From JBDHDH01 sp039591615 (GTDB lineage Bacteria > Gemmatimonadota > Gemmatimonadetes > Gemmatimonadales > GWC2-71-9): a stretch of DNA of 64,000 bases. A program made the translations under genes and the position numbers. Under the pieces are notes generated by a model, which did not search any database, was not told the DNA's origin, and saw only the letters and a list, made by a program, of their open reading frames with translations. The stretch is taken from positions 1 to 64,000 of the forward strand of contig JBDHDH010000002.1 of assembly GCA_039591615.1 (NCBI GenBank). Reading direction: 5' to 3'. Shown piece by piece: positions 24,921 through 32,236 of the stretch (positions are counted from its first letter, which is position 1; each line of letters begins with the position of its first letter).

Positions 24921-25683
24921 TATCGGAAACACCGAGATCACGCTCGGGCTGTTCGAGGTCGATCGCCTCATTGCCGATTGGCGCGTGACGACCGTGACAA
25001 GGCGGACGCCCGACGAGTGGGGAACCCTCCTCACGTCTTTTCTGAGTCATGCCGGACACTCGACGCACGAGGTAGGGGCGGTGGTGGCGGCGTCAGTGGC
25101 ACCAGCGGTTACCGAGCCGCTCCTCGAGGGCGTCGAGGCGGCCGTGGGTATCGAGCCAGTGGAAGTGGGACCGACATCCACGCTCCCCATCGTGCTGGAT
25201 GTCGAGGATCCTCTCACGGTAGGCGCGGATCGAGTCGTCAATACACTCGCCGCCGCTCGAACGTACGAGCGCGATACGATTGTCGTCGATTTCGGCACGG
25301 CCACGACCTTCGATTGTATCACCGCCGAGGGCAGGTTCCTCGGCGGGGTGATCGCGCCCGGGTTGCGAACCGCGGCTGACAACTTGAGCCAGCAGGCGGC
25401 GAAACTTCCAGTGACGGAGCTCTCGCCTCCGCGGCATGCCATCGGTCGTCGCACCGAGGAGTGCATCCGGGCCGGAGTGCTCTTCGGCACGGCCGATGCG
25501 ATCGATGGAATCGTCCGCCGCATCAAGCGTGAATGGCCGACAGACACGACGCCGTATGTCGTGGCGACCGGCGGGCTTGCCCCCAAGGTGGTTCCGCTCT
25601 GCAGCGAGATCGAGCACACCGAGCAGAACCTCACGCTCCTCGGTCTCAAGATTGCGGCACGTCATCTCGGTCTGAATTGGTGA
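24904..25683 (+). CDS. coaX: Type III pantothenate kinase
   Basis: CoaX phosphorylates pantothenate in coenzyme A synthesis and is an ASKHA-fold kinase. It starts MLLAIDIGNTEITLGLFE (phosphate 1 loop) and has ADRVVNTLAA (about 109-118) and VVDFGTATTFDCITAEGRFLGG (phosphate 2 region, about 127-148). The 259-residue length is normal. It overlaps the upstream gene by 17 nt and ends this long run of overlapping genes; about 195 nt follow before the next gene. Confidence 0.93.
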   Translation: MLLAIDIGNTEITLGLFEVDRLIADWRVTTVTRRTPDEWGTLLTSFLSHAGHSTHEVGAVVAASVAPAVTEPLLEGVEAAVGIEPVEVGPTSTLPIVLDVEDPLTVGADRVVNTLAAARTYERDTIVVDFGTATTFDCITAEGRFLGGVIAPGLRTAADNLSQQAAKLPVTELSPPRHAIGRRTEECIRAGVLFGTADAIDGIVRRIKREWPTDTTPYVVATGGLAPKVVPLCSEIEHTEQNLTLLGLKIAARHLGLNW

Positions 25684-25878
25684 GAAGGTTCCGTTCCCGC
25701 AAACTGATGCATTAGACTCTCGAGCCCGGGGAGGCGTGCATCCAGGACTCCGGGGAGGTTGCTGTCGTCCGCTGCCGGGCGCGGACAGGGGCGGGAATAT
25801 CCATCAACGGTCGACTCCGTCGCGGTGACGCCCCTCGTCGCGAGCGACCTGGCCATGACACCCATGGAGGCACGACAC

Positions 25879-26358
25879 ATGATTCGGTTTGCGCTCGTCG
25901 GCTGGCTCTCGTGGACCCTCATTCCCCCGTTCGCGTCGGCCCAACAAGTTCACGAGTCAGGGGCGGTCATGGAGGTGGTGGAGCGACTCTTCGACGCGAT
26001 GCGTGCGGGAGACAGCGCGGCGGCCCGATCGACGTTCGCGGCGGATGCGAGGCTCATTGCGACCGCTGGACGAGATGGCCCCCAGCTCCGCGTGGATGCC
26101 GTCGATCGTTTCCTCGAGGCCATCGGGACGCCGCACGATCAAGTGTGGGACGAGCGCGTTTGGGATACGGAGGTCCGCATCGATGGTCCGCTGGCCACGG
26201 TCTGGACCCACTATTCATTCTATCTTGGCGATCGACTCAGCCATTGCGGGGTCGATTCCTTCCAGATGTTTCGGGGAAGCGCTGGATGGAAGATCGTGAG
26301 CGTCGCCGACACGCGGCGAGTCGAGGGATGCCCGGAGGACGCCCCGGAAAGCCGTTGA
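25879..26358 (+). CDS. Exported SnoaL/NTF2-like protein
   Basis: The ATG at 25879 is chosen because GGAGG sits 8 nt upstream; it starts a signal peptide (MIRFALVGWLSWTLIPPFASA, cleavage near residue 21). The mature part resembles NTF2-like folds: a helix VVERLFDAMRAGDSAAARSTFAADARL and a beta sheet ending FRGSAGWKIVSVADTRR. It is 159 residues. Such proteins are small-ligand binders or enzymes of unknown role in this setting. A TAGACT hexamer at 25713 is a possible -10 but lacks a clear -35. Confidence 0.7.
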   Translation: MIRFALVGWLSWTLIPPFASAQQVHESGAVMEVVERLFDAMRAGDSAAARSTFAADARLIATAGRDGPQLRVDAVDRFLEAIGTPHDQVWDERVWDTEVRIDGPLATVWTHYSFYLGDRLSHCGVDSFQMFRGSAGWKIVSVADTRRVEGCPEDAPESR

Positions 26359-26383
26359 ACCAGTTCTGGCTTTCGAGTACCTT
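26355..26383 (+). promoter_or_regulatory. Promoter of the two-gene membrane-protein unit
   Basis: TTGAAC (26355-26360), 17-nt spacer, TACCTT (26378-26383), 37 nt before the ATG at 26421. It overlaps the stop codon of the NTF2-like gene. The -10 is identical to that of the M50 and arcC promoters. Confidence 0.6.
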
Positions 26384-26420
26384 GATGCGGCCTTGCCGCT
26401 GACCTCAGGAGAGCATCAGT

Positions 26421-27038
26421 ATGGCAACATCGGCCCAGTTTGCCGACGCTGAACGGTACGACGTCCGCACGATCGTTGGCGGTGGTGTGACGCTGGGAGC
26501 CGCAACCGCCGTCGGCGTCGTGCTCTTCGCGCTCCTCTCTCGGGTGCTCGAGGGAAATGTCGAAACTGTCGTCCGCTCGGGACTGATCCTGGTTGGCGGT
26601 GCCGTGGCGAGCTATTTCCCGGCGGCGAGTGTTCGGCCGCGAAGCGCGGAGACCATCGCCTGGGCAGCTACCCTGGGGCTGCTCGGATCATTCACCTTCA
26701 CCCTCCTCGACGTCGCTCTTCTCAGGCCCCTCAACGTCTATCACTGGACGTGGGATGCGATTGGCGGCGGTAGCGGCTTCTGGTACATCTCTGTCTGGTG
26801 GATGGGCTCGGCGGTGCTGGCCTGGCTCGGCGCCTGGGCCTACGCTCGCGCGGCGTGGCGGTCTGGGACGGCGAACATCCCTACCTTAGTCGGCCAGACG
26901 ATCGGAATCACGATTCTGCTCTTCGCTGTGCTCGTGGGAATCGGGCTCCTCCCGTTCCACAGCGCGATCATGGCCCTCGCTTTTGCGCTCGCCCTCGTCG
27001 CGCAGGTTCCCCTGGCCGCGATGCACGCCCGGCGGTGA
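26421..27038 (+). CDS. Six-span integral membrane protein, unknown
   Basis: I do not recognise the family. The 205-residue protein has about six hydrophobic segments (roughly 19-40, 50-68, 77-100, 121-142, 155-175, 179-198) and a short soluble start. A Trp-rich loop YHWTWDAIGGGSGFWYISVWWMG lies between segments three and four. AGGAGA lies 9 nt upstream of the ATG. It overlaps the next small membrane gene by 4 nt (GTGA), so the two are coupled and may form a complex. Confidence 0.6.
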   Translation: MATSAQFADAERYDVRTIVGGGVTLGAATAVGVVLFALLSRVLEGNVETVVRSGLILVGGAVASYFPAASVRPRSAETIAWAATLGLLGSFTFTLLDVALLRPLNVYHWTWDAIGGGSGFWYISVWWMGSAVLAWLGAWAYARAAWRSGTANIPTLVGQTIGITILLFAVLVGIGLLPFHSAIMALAFALALVAQVPLAAMHARR

Positions 27039-27289
27039 GCCCGGCCGCTTCCGGCCGCCTCATTCGCATTATCGGGTGGCTGCTCACGCCCGTTGCGGCG
27101 TGGGCAGCTTCCTTTTTCGGTGGCTGGGTCGGGGCCCTCGTCGGGGACGCAGCAGCCCCGGGTCGGTGGAGCGTTGGTCTTCTCGTGACGGGTGCCGCGC
27201 TCGGTGGGGCGGCCGGGTTGGTCGGGTGGCTCTGGTTGCTGAGACGAGGTCGGGGCGCTGCGGCCAATCCGCCGGCCGAGGAACCGTAG
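27035..27289 (+). CDS. Small two-span membrane protein, unknown
   Basis: The GTG at 27035 overlaps the previous stop and opens an 84-residue frame with two hydrophobic helices (about 10-37 and 47-68), Gly/Ala-rich, and a basic anchor LLRRGRG before a short tail. No family is recognised. The overlap, and a second membrane helix pair next to a membrane gene, support it as real rather than a chance frame. Confidence 0.5.
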   Translation: MSPAASGRLIRIIGWLLTPVAAWAASFFGGWVGALVGDAAAPGRWSVGLLVTGAALGGAAGLVGWLWLLRRGRGAAANPPAEEP

Positions 27290-27709
27290 ACTCGGTTGGG
27301 CGAGGAGCCCACGATCGCTGAGCGCGTCGGGATTGCCCCGACTGACTGATCTGCCTTGACGAGGCCAGCGCTCCGCCGGCCCTCCACGTGGGTTGTGGGC
27401 CTCTCTGCCGCCATCTCCTCCCGTGGTTGCCCTCGGCAACGAGGCGTTGACACGTCGTCGAAGTCCCCCGGCCGGGGGCGGTGGTGCGATGCCAACGGGT
27501 TGGCGGGGTGAGGAGTCGACCCAGTATCGCCGTTCCTCATGGAGAACGGGTCGTTGAGAATGTGCGCGTGAGATCAAGCCACGCGCTCGACTCGGTGAAC
27601 GCCTCGTAGACGCATCTCCTACAAGAAGGAATCGACTGCGCGAGGCGTCGCCGCGCTGCCGGGCATCGGGTATCTTTGGCATCTGACAGCGCACAGGAGT
27701 GAGTCTCGC
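27290..27709. other. Intergenic stretch without a supported gene
   Basis: No frame here has a plausible start, ribosome site and protein-like composition. I see a perfect 14-bp palindrome CCCCCGGCCGGGGG (27465-27478) and an inverted repeat GCGCGTG-N9-CACGCGC (27563-27585). Neither is followed by a T run, so they are not obvious terminators. TATCTT (27671-27676), followed by TGG, is a likely -10 for the M20 gene but has no recognisable -35. Confidence 0.5.
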
Positions 27710-28903
27710 ATGAAGCCTGTCGTGGACCGGAGGGTCTTCGATCGGATGGTGGCAATCCGTCGAGATCTCCACCGGCACCCGGAGCTCAGTTGGCAGGAAA
27801 CCCGAACAGCCGAGCGTGTGTCGGATGCGCTAGCCTCGCTCGGCATTCTCTTCCGTCGCGTGGCAGGCACCGGCATCGTGGCCGATCTCCCAGGCCCGGA
27901 TGGTGTGCCGCGAATCGCGCTACGAGCCGACATGGACGCGCTCCCCATCCACGAGGAGACCGAACTCCCGTTCGCGTCCATCCACGAGGGTGTAATGCAC
28001 GCCTGCGGGCATGATGGTCATACCAGCATGCTCTTGGGAGCTGCTGAGCTTCTCGCCGTCGACGACCAGCTGCCGGCCCCTGTGCGGCTGATCTTCCAAC
28101 CAGCCGAGGAGCTGGGGGCTGGTGCGAAGGCGATGGTCGAGGCCGGCGCCGTGGACGGCGTCGCCATGATCTTCGGTGGCCACCTGGACCGCCACTATCA
28201 AACGGGCTCTCTCGTCGTGACCGAGGGTGTGGTGAACGCGTCGACGGACAGCTTTCGAATCTGCATCACCGGGCAGGGTGCACACGCCGCAAGACCCCAC
28301 GAGGCCATCGATGCTGTGGTGGTTGGCAGCCTGATCGTCATGGCAATTCAGACCATTGTCTCTCGCGAAGTGAATCCGGCCCATCCTTCGGTGATCACGG
28401 TGGGACGATTTCAAGCGGGTACGGCATCGAACGTGATCGCGGGCCAAGCGGAGCTCGAGGGGACCATCCGGTCGCAGGATCCCGAGGTCAGGACTCATCT
28501 CAGGAACTCGATTCGCCGGATCGCCGAATCGTCGGCCAAGCTGCACGACGCGGGCGTCACTGTGGAGGTCACAGAAGGTACGCCGTCGCTGCGTAATACG
28601 CCGGAGATGGCGAGTGTGGCCCGGGAAGCGGCGTCGCGCGTCGTCGGCCAGCTGGGTGTCTGCGAGCTCACCTACGCCAACATGGGGGCGGAAGACTTCA
28701 GCTGCTATCTCGAACGCGTGCCGGGGTGTTACATCCGCTTCGGTGCGCAGGTACCTGGGCGGGAGGGGTATCCGGCGCACTCCAGCAAGTTCGACTTTGA
28801 CGAGGAGGCACTGGGCATCGGGGCGGCGTGGCTCTACGAAGTGGCTCGCGAGGCTGGGGAGACTCTGCGCCGGGGGGCCGGCTGGCACGCGACCGGTAGC
28901 TGA
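27710..28903 (+). CDS. M20 family amidohydrolase (hippuricase-like)
   Basis: M20D metallopeptidases remove acyl groups from N-acyl-L-amino acids. The metal-binding CGHDGHT (about 102-108), EE in QPAEELGAG (about 130-138), a His in GGHLDRH, and GAEDFSCYLERVPG near the end are in place over 397 residues. AGGAG precedes the ATG. It faces, tail to tail, an OSBS/NSAR homologue and a GNAT acyltransferase. In Geobacillus, an M20 enzyme next to such genes is the N-succinyl-L-amino acid desuccinylase, which suggests the same role here. That role is inference; a general N-acyl-amino-acid hydrolase is the safe call. Confidence 0.85.
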   Translation: MKPVVDRRVFDRMVAIRRDLHRHPELSWQETRTAERVSDALASLGILFRRVAGTGIVADLPGPDGVPRIALRADMDALPIHEETELPFASIHEGVMHACGHDGHTSMLLGAAELLAVDDQLPAPVRLIFQPAEELGAGAKAMVEAGAVDGVAMIFGGHLDRHYQTGSLVVTEGVVNASTDSFRICITGQGAHAARPHEAIDAVVVGSLIVMAIQTIVSREVNPAHPSVITVGRFQAGTASNVIAGQAELEGTIRSQDPEVRTHLRNSIRRIAESSAKLHDAGVTVEVTEGTPSLRNTPEMASVAREAASRVVGQLGVCELTYANMGAEDFSCYLERVPGCYIRFGAQVPGREGYPAHSSKFDFDEEALGIGAAWLYEVAREAGETLRRGAGWHATGS

Positions 28904-29046
28904 TCGGGTCTTGAGATTACCTGGGGAGCAGGAGGCCAGGGTACGGATGCGGTGCGGCTTGGGGAACTCTTGGGGGCGAGACGCCCGACCCGCGCGCCTC
29001 GGGAGAGCGGAAGCCCGTGGGTCGTGCTCGACTCAGGAAGTTCGGA

Positions 29047-30174
29047 TTACCTCCCAGGCTCGAACACGTCCTCCCGCACCGTGAGCGCGTCAATTCGCTC
29101 GCGGTCGACCTCGACCCCGATCCCCGGGCGACCTACGGGCACGGCGAGCATGCCGTCCGTCATGGTCCACTCGGGCCACACGATGTCTCGGTCCCAGTAG
29201 CGCGCCGACGGACTCACATCCCCCGGAATCTGGAAGTTCGGGAGCGACGCGACGGCCACGTTGTGAGCTCGACCGATGCCGCTCTCCAGCATTCCGCCGC
29301 ACCACACCGGAATACCGTGGGTGGCGGCGAGGTCATGGATGTTCAGTGACGCCGCGTGGCCGCCGATCCGGCCTGGTTTGATGTTGATGATGCGGCCGCT
29401 TCCCAGGCTGATCATGTCCGACGCACGATCCGGACAGGTGATCGACTCGTCGAGGCAGATCGGAGTCTCGAGCTCACGCTGCAGCGTCGCATGGCGCACG
29501 AGATCGTCGTGTGCCAAGGGCTGTTCGATCATGAGGAGTCCAAAGGCGTCGAGCTCCCGCAGAGGAGCCGCCTCATCGAGCGTGTAGGCACTGTTGGCAT
29601 CTACCATGACCGGTGCTTCGTACCCGAGTGCTTTCCGAACCGCCCGCACGAACGCCACGTCAGCACCGGGCGCGATCTTCAGCTTGATTCGTCGGTATCC
29701 CGCGGCGAGGGCGGCCCGTGCACGGTCGGTGAGGGTTTCCGGGTCTTGTTGGATCCCCAGCGAGATGCCCGTGGCGATTGCCGTCCGCGTTCCGCCCAGT
29801 AACTCCGACAGCGACACGCCGCGGCTCTTGGCCGCGAGATCCCAGCAGGCCATTTCGACTGAGGCCTTGGCCATCCGATGACCTCGAAACGCCTTCTCCA
29901 GCGTGAGATGCACCGCGGCGGCATCGTCAAATACCTGGCCGATGACACGCGGGATGATCCACGCGCGGAGAGCCAGCCAGGCAGTGTCCACGGTCTCTGG
30001 CGAATAGTGAGGTGCCTCGCCCGCAACGCATTCCCCCCATCCCACCATCCCGTCCGTCCCGACGACCTCCACCAAGGCGATGCGGCGCTCATGCGAAGCC
30101 CCGGATGAGATCCGGAACGCCTCCTTGAGTTTCAGACGGATTTCCCGCAGGACGATACGCGAGACCTGAAGCAT
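29047..30174 (-). CDS. OSBS / N-succinylamino acid racemase family (enolase superfamily)
   Basis: The 375-residue protein has an enolase-superfamily N-terminal cap and barrel. Catalytic and metal residues are readable: the KLK pair (about 163 and 165), Asp in MVDANSAY (about 191), Glu in IEQPLAHDD (about 216), Asp in CLDESIT (about 241) and Lys in NIKPGRIGG (about 265). This set is shared by o-succinylbenzoate synthase (menaquinone) and N-succinylamino acid racemase. No other men gene is in the window, while an acyltransferase lies 5 nt upstream and an M20 deacylase faces it, favouring the racemase role. The ATG at 30172-30174 gives MLQVSRIVLREIRL; an upstream frame extension lies in the GNAT gene. 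Confidence 0.85.
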   Translation of the reverse strand: MLQVSRIVLREIRLKLKEAFRISSGASHERRIALVEVVGTDGMVGWGECVAGEAPHYSPETVDTAWLALRAWIIPRVIGQVFDDAAAVHLTLEKAFRGHRMAKASVEMACWDLAAKSRGVSLSELLGGTRTAIATGISLGIQQDPETLTDRARAALAAGYRRIKLKIAPGADVAFVRAVRKALGYEAPVMVDANSAYTLDEAAPLRELDAFGLLMIEQPLAHDDLVRHATLQRELETPICLDESITCPDRASDMISLGSGRIINIKPGRIGGHAASLNIHDLAATHGIPVWCGGMLESGIGRAHNVAVASLPNFQIPGDVSPSARYWDRDIVWPEWTMTDGMLAVPVGRPGIGVEVDRERIDALTVREDVFEPGR

Positions 30175-30179
30175 CGGAA

Positions 30180-31019
30180 TCACCGATCGTGGCGCTCGAG
30201 AACGTAGAAGCAACGCCAGTGGCTGGTTTCCCGTTCCAGTCCGCGCACGACGTATCCCCGCCCGAGGTAATGGACGAACGCGCGACGGGTGAGGACTCGC
30301 CATGCGCGAGCGAGATCTGGCCGTGTCCCCTTGAGTTCCTGGATGTCCGGCGGGATCTCGATGGAAACCCTCGGCTCGTCGGCGAGTTCTCCGCCGGCGA
30401 TGGCATCTGGAATCACCGGGTCGAGCGTGACAAGCGCACCGGAGGGAAGGCCGACGGGGATGCCTGGGCTGGGTCGGGGTTCGCCATCGAGGCCCCACCG
30501 CACAATCAATCGGTCGCTTCCGATGACGCTGTCCGTCTTGCTGTCCGGATTGTCACCGTACATGTCCTGCACGTATTCCACGACCGAGGCCCCAAGGCGA
30601 TTGAGATTGAGATGCGCATTACGGGCGACGAGGGGATCGTAACTCCAGTAAATCTGCTCGACGCCGAGCCTGCGGAGCTGCTCACGCTGGTAGTGCTTCA
30701 GCTGTTGGCCCACTCCGCACCCGCGAAGGGTCTCGGTGACGGCCAGCATGTGAGACCAGTGGGTCGGGCGGCCCTCTCTGAGCCCGGTGAGGCCGTAGAC
30801 GAACCCCACCAGCCGGCCGTTCTGATCGAACGCGCCCGCGGCAATTCCCCCCACCTTCTGTGAGACCATGAGCATCGTGGGGGGCACCAGTTCGTGGCAA
30901 TCCTCCCCCCACGTCTCACGCTGGAGCGCCAAACAGTTCTCGAACTCCCTCTCGTTCTCGAGAGGGCGAATGGTCAAAGCACGAGGGGGATCGGGACGAT
31001 GACTCGAAGACTCACTCAT
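30180..31019 (-). CDS. GNAT family acyltransferase (COG3375-like)
   Basis: The 279-residue protein carries an N-terminal GNAT domain: WGEDCHELVPPTMLMVSQKVGG, then the acyl-CoA-binding stretch SHMLAVTETLRGCGVGQQLKHYQRE (about 90-115; RGxGxG-like) and YWSYDPLVARNAHLNLNRLG. A C-terminal extension of about 120 residues follows. This subgroup is recurrently next to NSAR/OSBS genes, where a GNAT member N-succinylates D-amino acids. GGAGG lies 4 nt before the ATG at 31017-31019. It is the first gene of a two-gene - strand operon with the racemase homologue (5-nt gap). Confidence 0.8.
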   Translation of the reverse strand: MSESSSHRPDPPRALTIRPLENEREFENCLALQRETWGEDCHELVPPTMLMVSQKVGGIAAGAFDQNGRLVGFVYGLTGLREGRPTHWSHMLAVTETLRGCGVGQQLKHYQREQLRRLGVEQIYWSYDPLVARNAHLNLNRLGASVVEYVQDMYGDNPDSKTDSVIGSDRLIVRWGLDGEPRPSPGIPVGLPSGALVTLDPVIPDAIAGGELADEPRVSIEIPPDIQELKGTRPDLARAWRVLTRRAFVHYLGRGYVVRGLERETSHWRCFYVLERHDR

Positions 31020-31038
31020 GGTGCCTCCGGTCTCGAAA

Positions 31039-31067
31039 GATCTATGTCCGCGCCCCACGCGCGACAA
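31039..31067 (-). promoter_or_regulatory. Candidate promoter of the GNAT-racemase operon
   Basis: On the - strand: TTGTCG (31062-31067), 17-nt spacer, TAGATC (31039-31044), 19 nt before the ATG. Both hexamers are only partial matches, so this is tentative. Confidence 0.4.
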
Positions 31068-31144
31068 GGGAACACGAGTGTCAGAGGGTCTGGCCCCGTA
31101 CAGGGAACCGTGTGTCCCATCCGACTGTTAGCGTCAATATGCCC

Positions 31145-31173
31145 GTAATCCCGTTGTAATCCCGAACTTGACA
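31145..31173 (+). repeat. Direct repeat next to a TTGACA, upstream of the PCNPC cytochrome gene
   Basis: GTAATCCCG occurs twice, at 31145-31153 and 31156-31164, exactly 11 bp (one helical turn) apart. It is directly followed by TTGACA at 31168-31173. No good -10 lies at 16-18 nt from that hexamer. The arrangement fits a regulator site, but with two copies only it could be chance. Confidence 0.3.
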
Positions 31174-31247
31174 CGGGGCGGGGGGGAGCCCAGCGTTAGT
31201 GCCTTGTGTAAGCTCGACAAGATCAGTTTCATCGAGATGGAGGTGTG

Positions 31248-31802
31248 ATGCGCATCGTATCCCGCAGCGCGTATCTCGTCCCAGCCGCCGCGCTAATGCT
31301 TGGAGCATGTGGTGGTGGGGAGCAGCAGACCCAGGCGCAGCCGTGTCAACCATGCGCCCCAGAACAGATGGTCGATGCCTCGATGGTCCGGCAGGGGGAC
31401 AACGCCCTCCACAGCGGCACACCCCAGGCGCAGCTGGTGGCTCGGGGGGGTGAACTGTGGGACGACATGTCGCTGTCCGGTAGCGGTGGTGTGGCGTGCT
31501 CGTCGTGCCACGTGAACAACTACGGACAGATGCAAGCGTCGTTCGCTGAGCCATACCCTCATCAAGTGGCAATGGCGAAGCAGCGCGCGGGGCTGGATGA
31601 AGTCACCGCCGCCGAAATGGTACAGCTCTGCATGGTGATCCCGATGGGGGCGCAGCCCCTGGCGTGGAACTCGGTGGAGCTCGCGGCGCTCGCCGCCTAC
31701 GTCGAGGACATTCAGCAGGGATTCGATGCGTCGATGGCCCCGGGAGCGAACCCCTGTAACCCGTGCGCGGGCAATCCTTGTAACCCGTGCGGCGGGCGGT
31801 AG
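31248..31802 (+). CDS. Lipoprotein cytochrome c with PCNPC repeats
   Basis: GGAGG precedes the ATG at 31248. A lipobox LMLGAC puts the lipidated Cys at residue 21, followed by a short QPCQPC stretch. A single haem site CSSCH (84-88) lies in a class I cytochrome domain. Its C-terminal half CMVIPMGAQPLAWNSVELAALAAYV resembles the CxxxPM..PL..xSxExxALxAYV pattern of cytochrome c domains in SoxA/TsdA-type proteins, with a candidate axial Met. The tail is NPCNPCAGNPCNPCGGR. At 184 residues it is likely an outer- or inner-membrane-attached periplasmic electron carrier. The function of the Cys-Pro-Asn repeats is unknown. Confidence 0.78.
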   Translation: MRIVSRSAYLVPAAALMLGACGGGEQQTQAQPCQPCAPEQMVDASMVRQGDNALHSGTPQAQLVARGGELWDDMSLSGSGGVACSSCHVNNYGQMQASFAEPYPHQVAMAKQRAGLDEVTAAEMVQLCMVIPMGAQPLAWNSVELAALAAYVEDIQQGFDASMAPGANPCNPCAGNPCNPCGGR

Positions 31803-31898
31803 CTTACCGCGTTTTTGCAGAACCTGGCTCGACAGGCTTGCGGGGCCCAGGCGGCGTATGCCGCCGATCACCCTTTCATCTCGGTTCCAGGAGGAGCG

Positions 31899-32135
31899 AT
31901 GCGCACCGCCAAAAAGAGTGGATACTTGTTTGCCGTGCTGTTGCTGGCCGTCAGCGCCTGTGCTGGCGGCGAAGAAGCCGGAGCGGGCGAGGCGGCCCAG
32001 CCGTGCCAGCCGTGCGCGGCCGCTCAGCCTTGCGCGGCGGATACCATGCCCGCCCAGCCATGTAATCCCTGCGCGGCCAATCCCTGCAACCCCTGCGCGA
32101 CGAACCCGTGTAATCCATGCGGGGGAGGCCACTAG
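31899..32135 (+). CDS. Small PCNPC-repeat lipoprotein without haem motif
   Basis: The ATG at 31899 has AGGAGGAG just upstream. The 78-residue product has a signal peptide with lipobox AVSAC (Cys at about 21), then almost only a repeat region: QPCQPC, QPC, QPCNPC, NPCNPC, NPCNPC and GGGH at the end. There is no CxxCH. Its start and end match those of the preceding cytochrome lipoprotein, as if the same frame lacked the cytochrome domain. The Cys-rich tail could bind metal or form disulfides; I know of no proven function. Confidence 0.7.
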   Translation: MRTAKKSGYLFAVLLLAVSACAGGEEAGAGEAAQPCQPCAAAQPCAADTMPAQPCNPCAANPCNPCATNPCNPCGGGH

Positions 32136-32201
32136 TCTCCGCGCCCAGGGCCTCATCTGACGCAGGGCACGGCACACTCACGTTGGCTGTCGCACTGACC
32201 G

Positions 32202-32229
32202 AGGCCCGGCGCTACCACGCCGGGCCTTT
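32202..32229 (+). terminator. Rho-independent terminator (possible attenuator) before the multihaem gene
   Basis: AGGCCCGGCG (32202-32211), a 6-nt loop CTACCA, and CGCCGGGCCT (32218-32227) form a 10-bp GC-rich stem followed by a short T run (TTTCC). It lies 67 nt after the small PCNPC gene and only 7 nt before the chosen ATG of the multihaem cytochrome gene. Transcription of that gene would have to read through it. Confidence 0.65.
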
Positions 32230-32236
32230 CCGTGGG

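Noticed and set aside
27465..27478. CCCCCGGCCGGGGG palindrome as an operator or terminator
   Set aside because: It is a single GC-only palindrome in a GC-rich intergenic region with no loop and no T run; chance is a sufficient explanation.
26840..27778. Long - strand frame across the unknown membrane genes
   Set aside because: It is Arg/Pro-rich with no ribosome site and runs antisense to two coupled + strand genes and the M20 start, typical of a GC-rich shadow frame.
29047..30174. Calling the enolase-superfamily gene menC of menaquinone synthesis
   Set aside because: OSBS and NSAR share the same active site, no other men gene is in view, and the GNAT and M20 neighbours favour the racemase pathway. 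The call is left at family level.
31850..31865. GGCGGC-GTAT-GCCGCC hairpin as terminator after the first PCNPC gene
   Set aside because: It is a clean palindrome but is not followed by a T run, and the next ribosome site lies shortly after it.
31740..32135. DNA repeats in the PCNPC genes as a CRISPR or microsatellite
   Set aside because: The units are short, in frame, vary at the third codon position and encode a conserved peptide pattern, so selection acts on protein.
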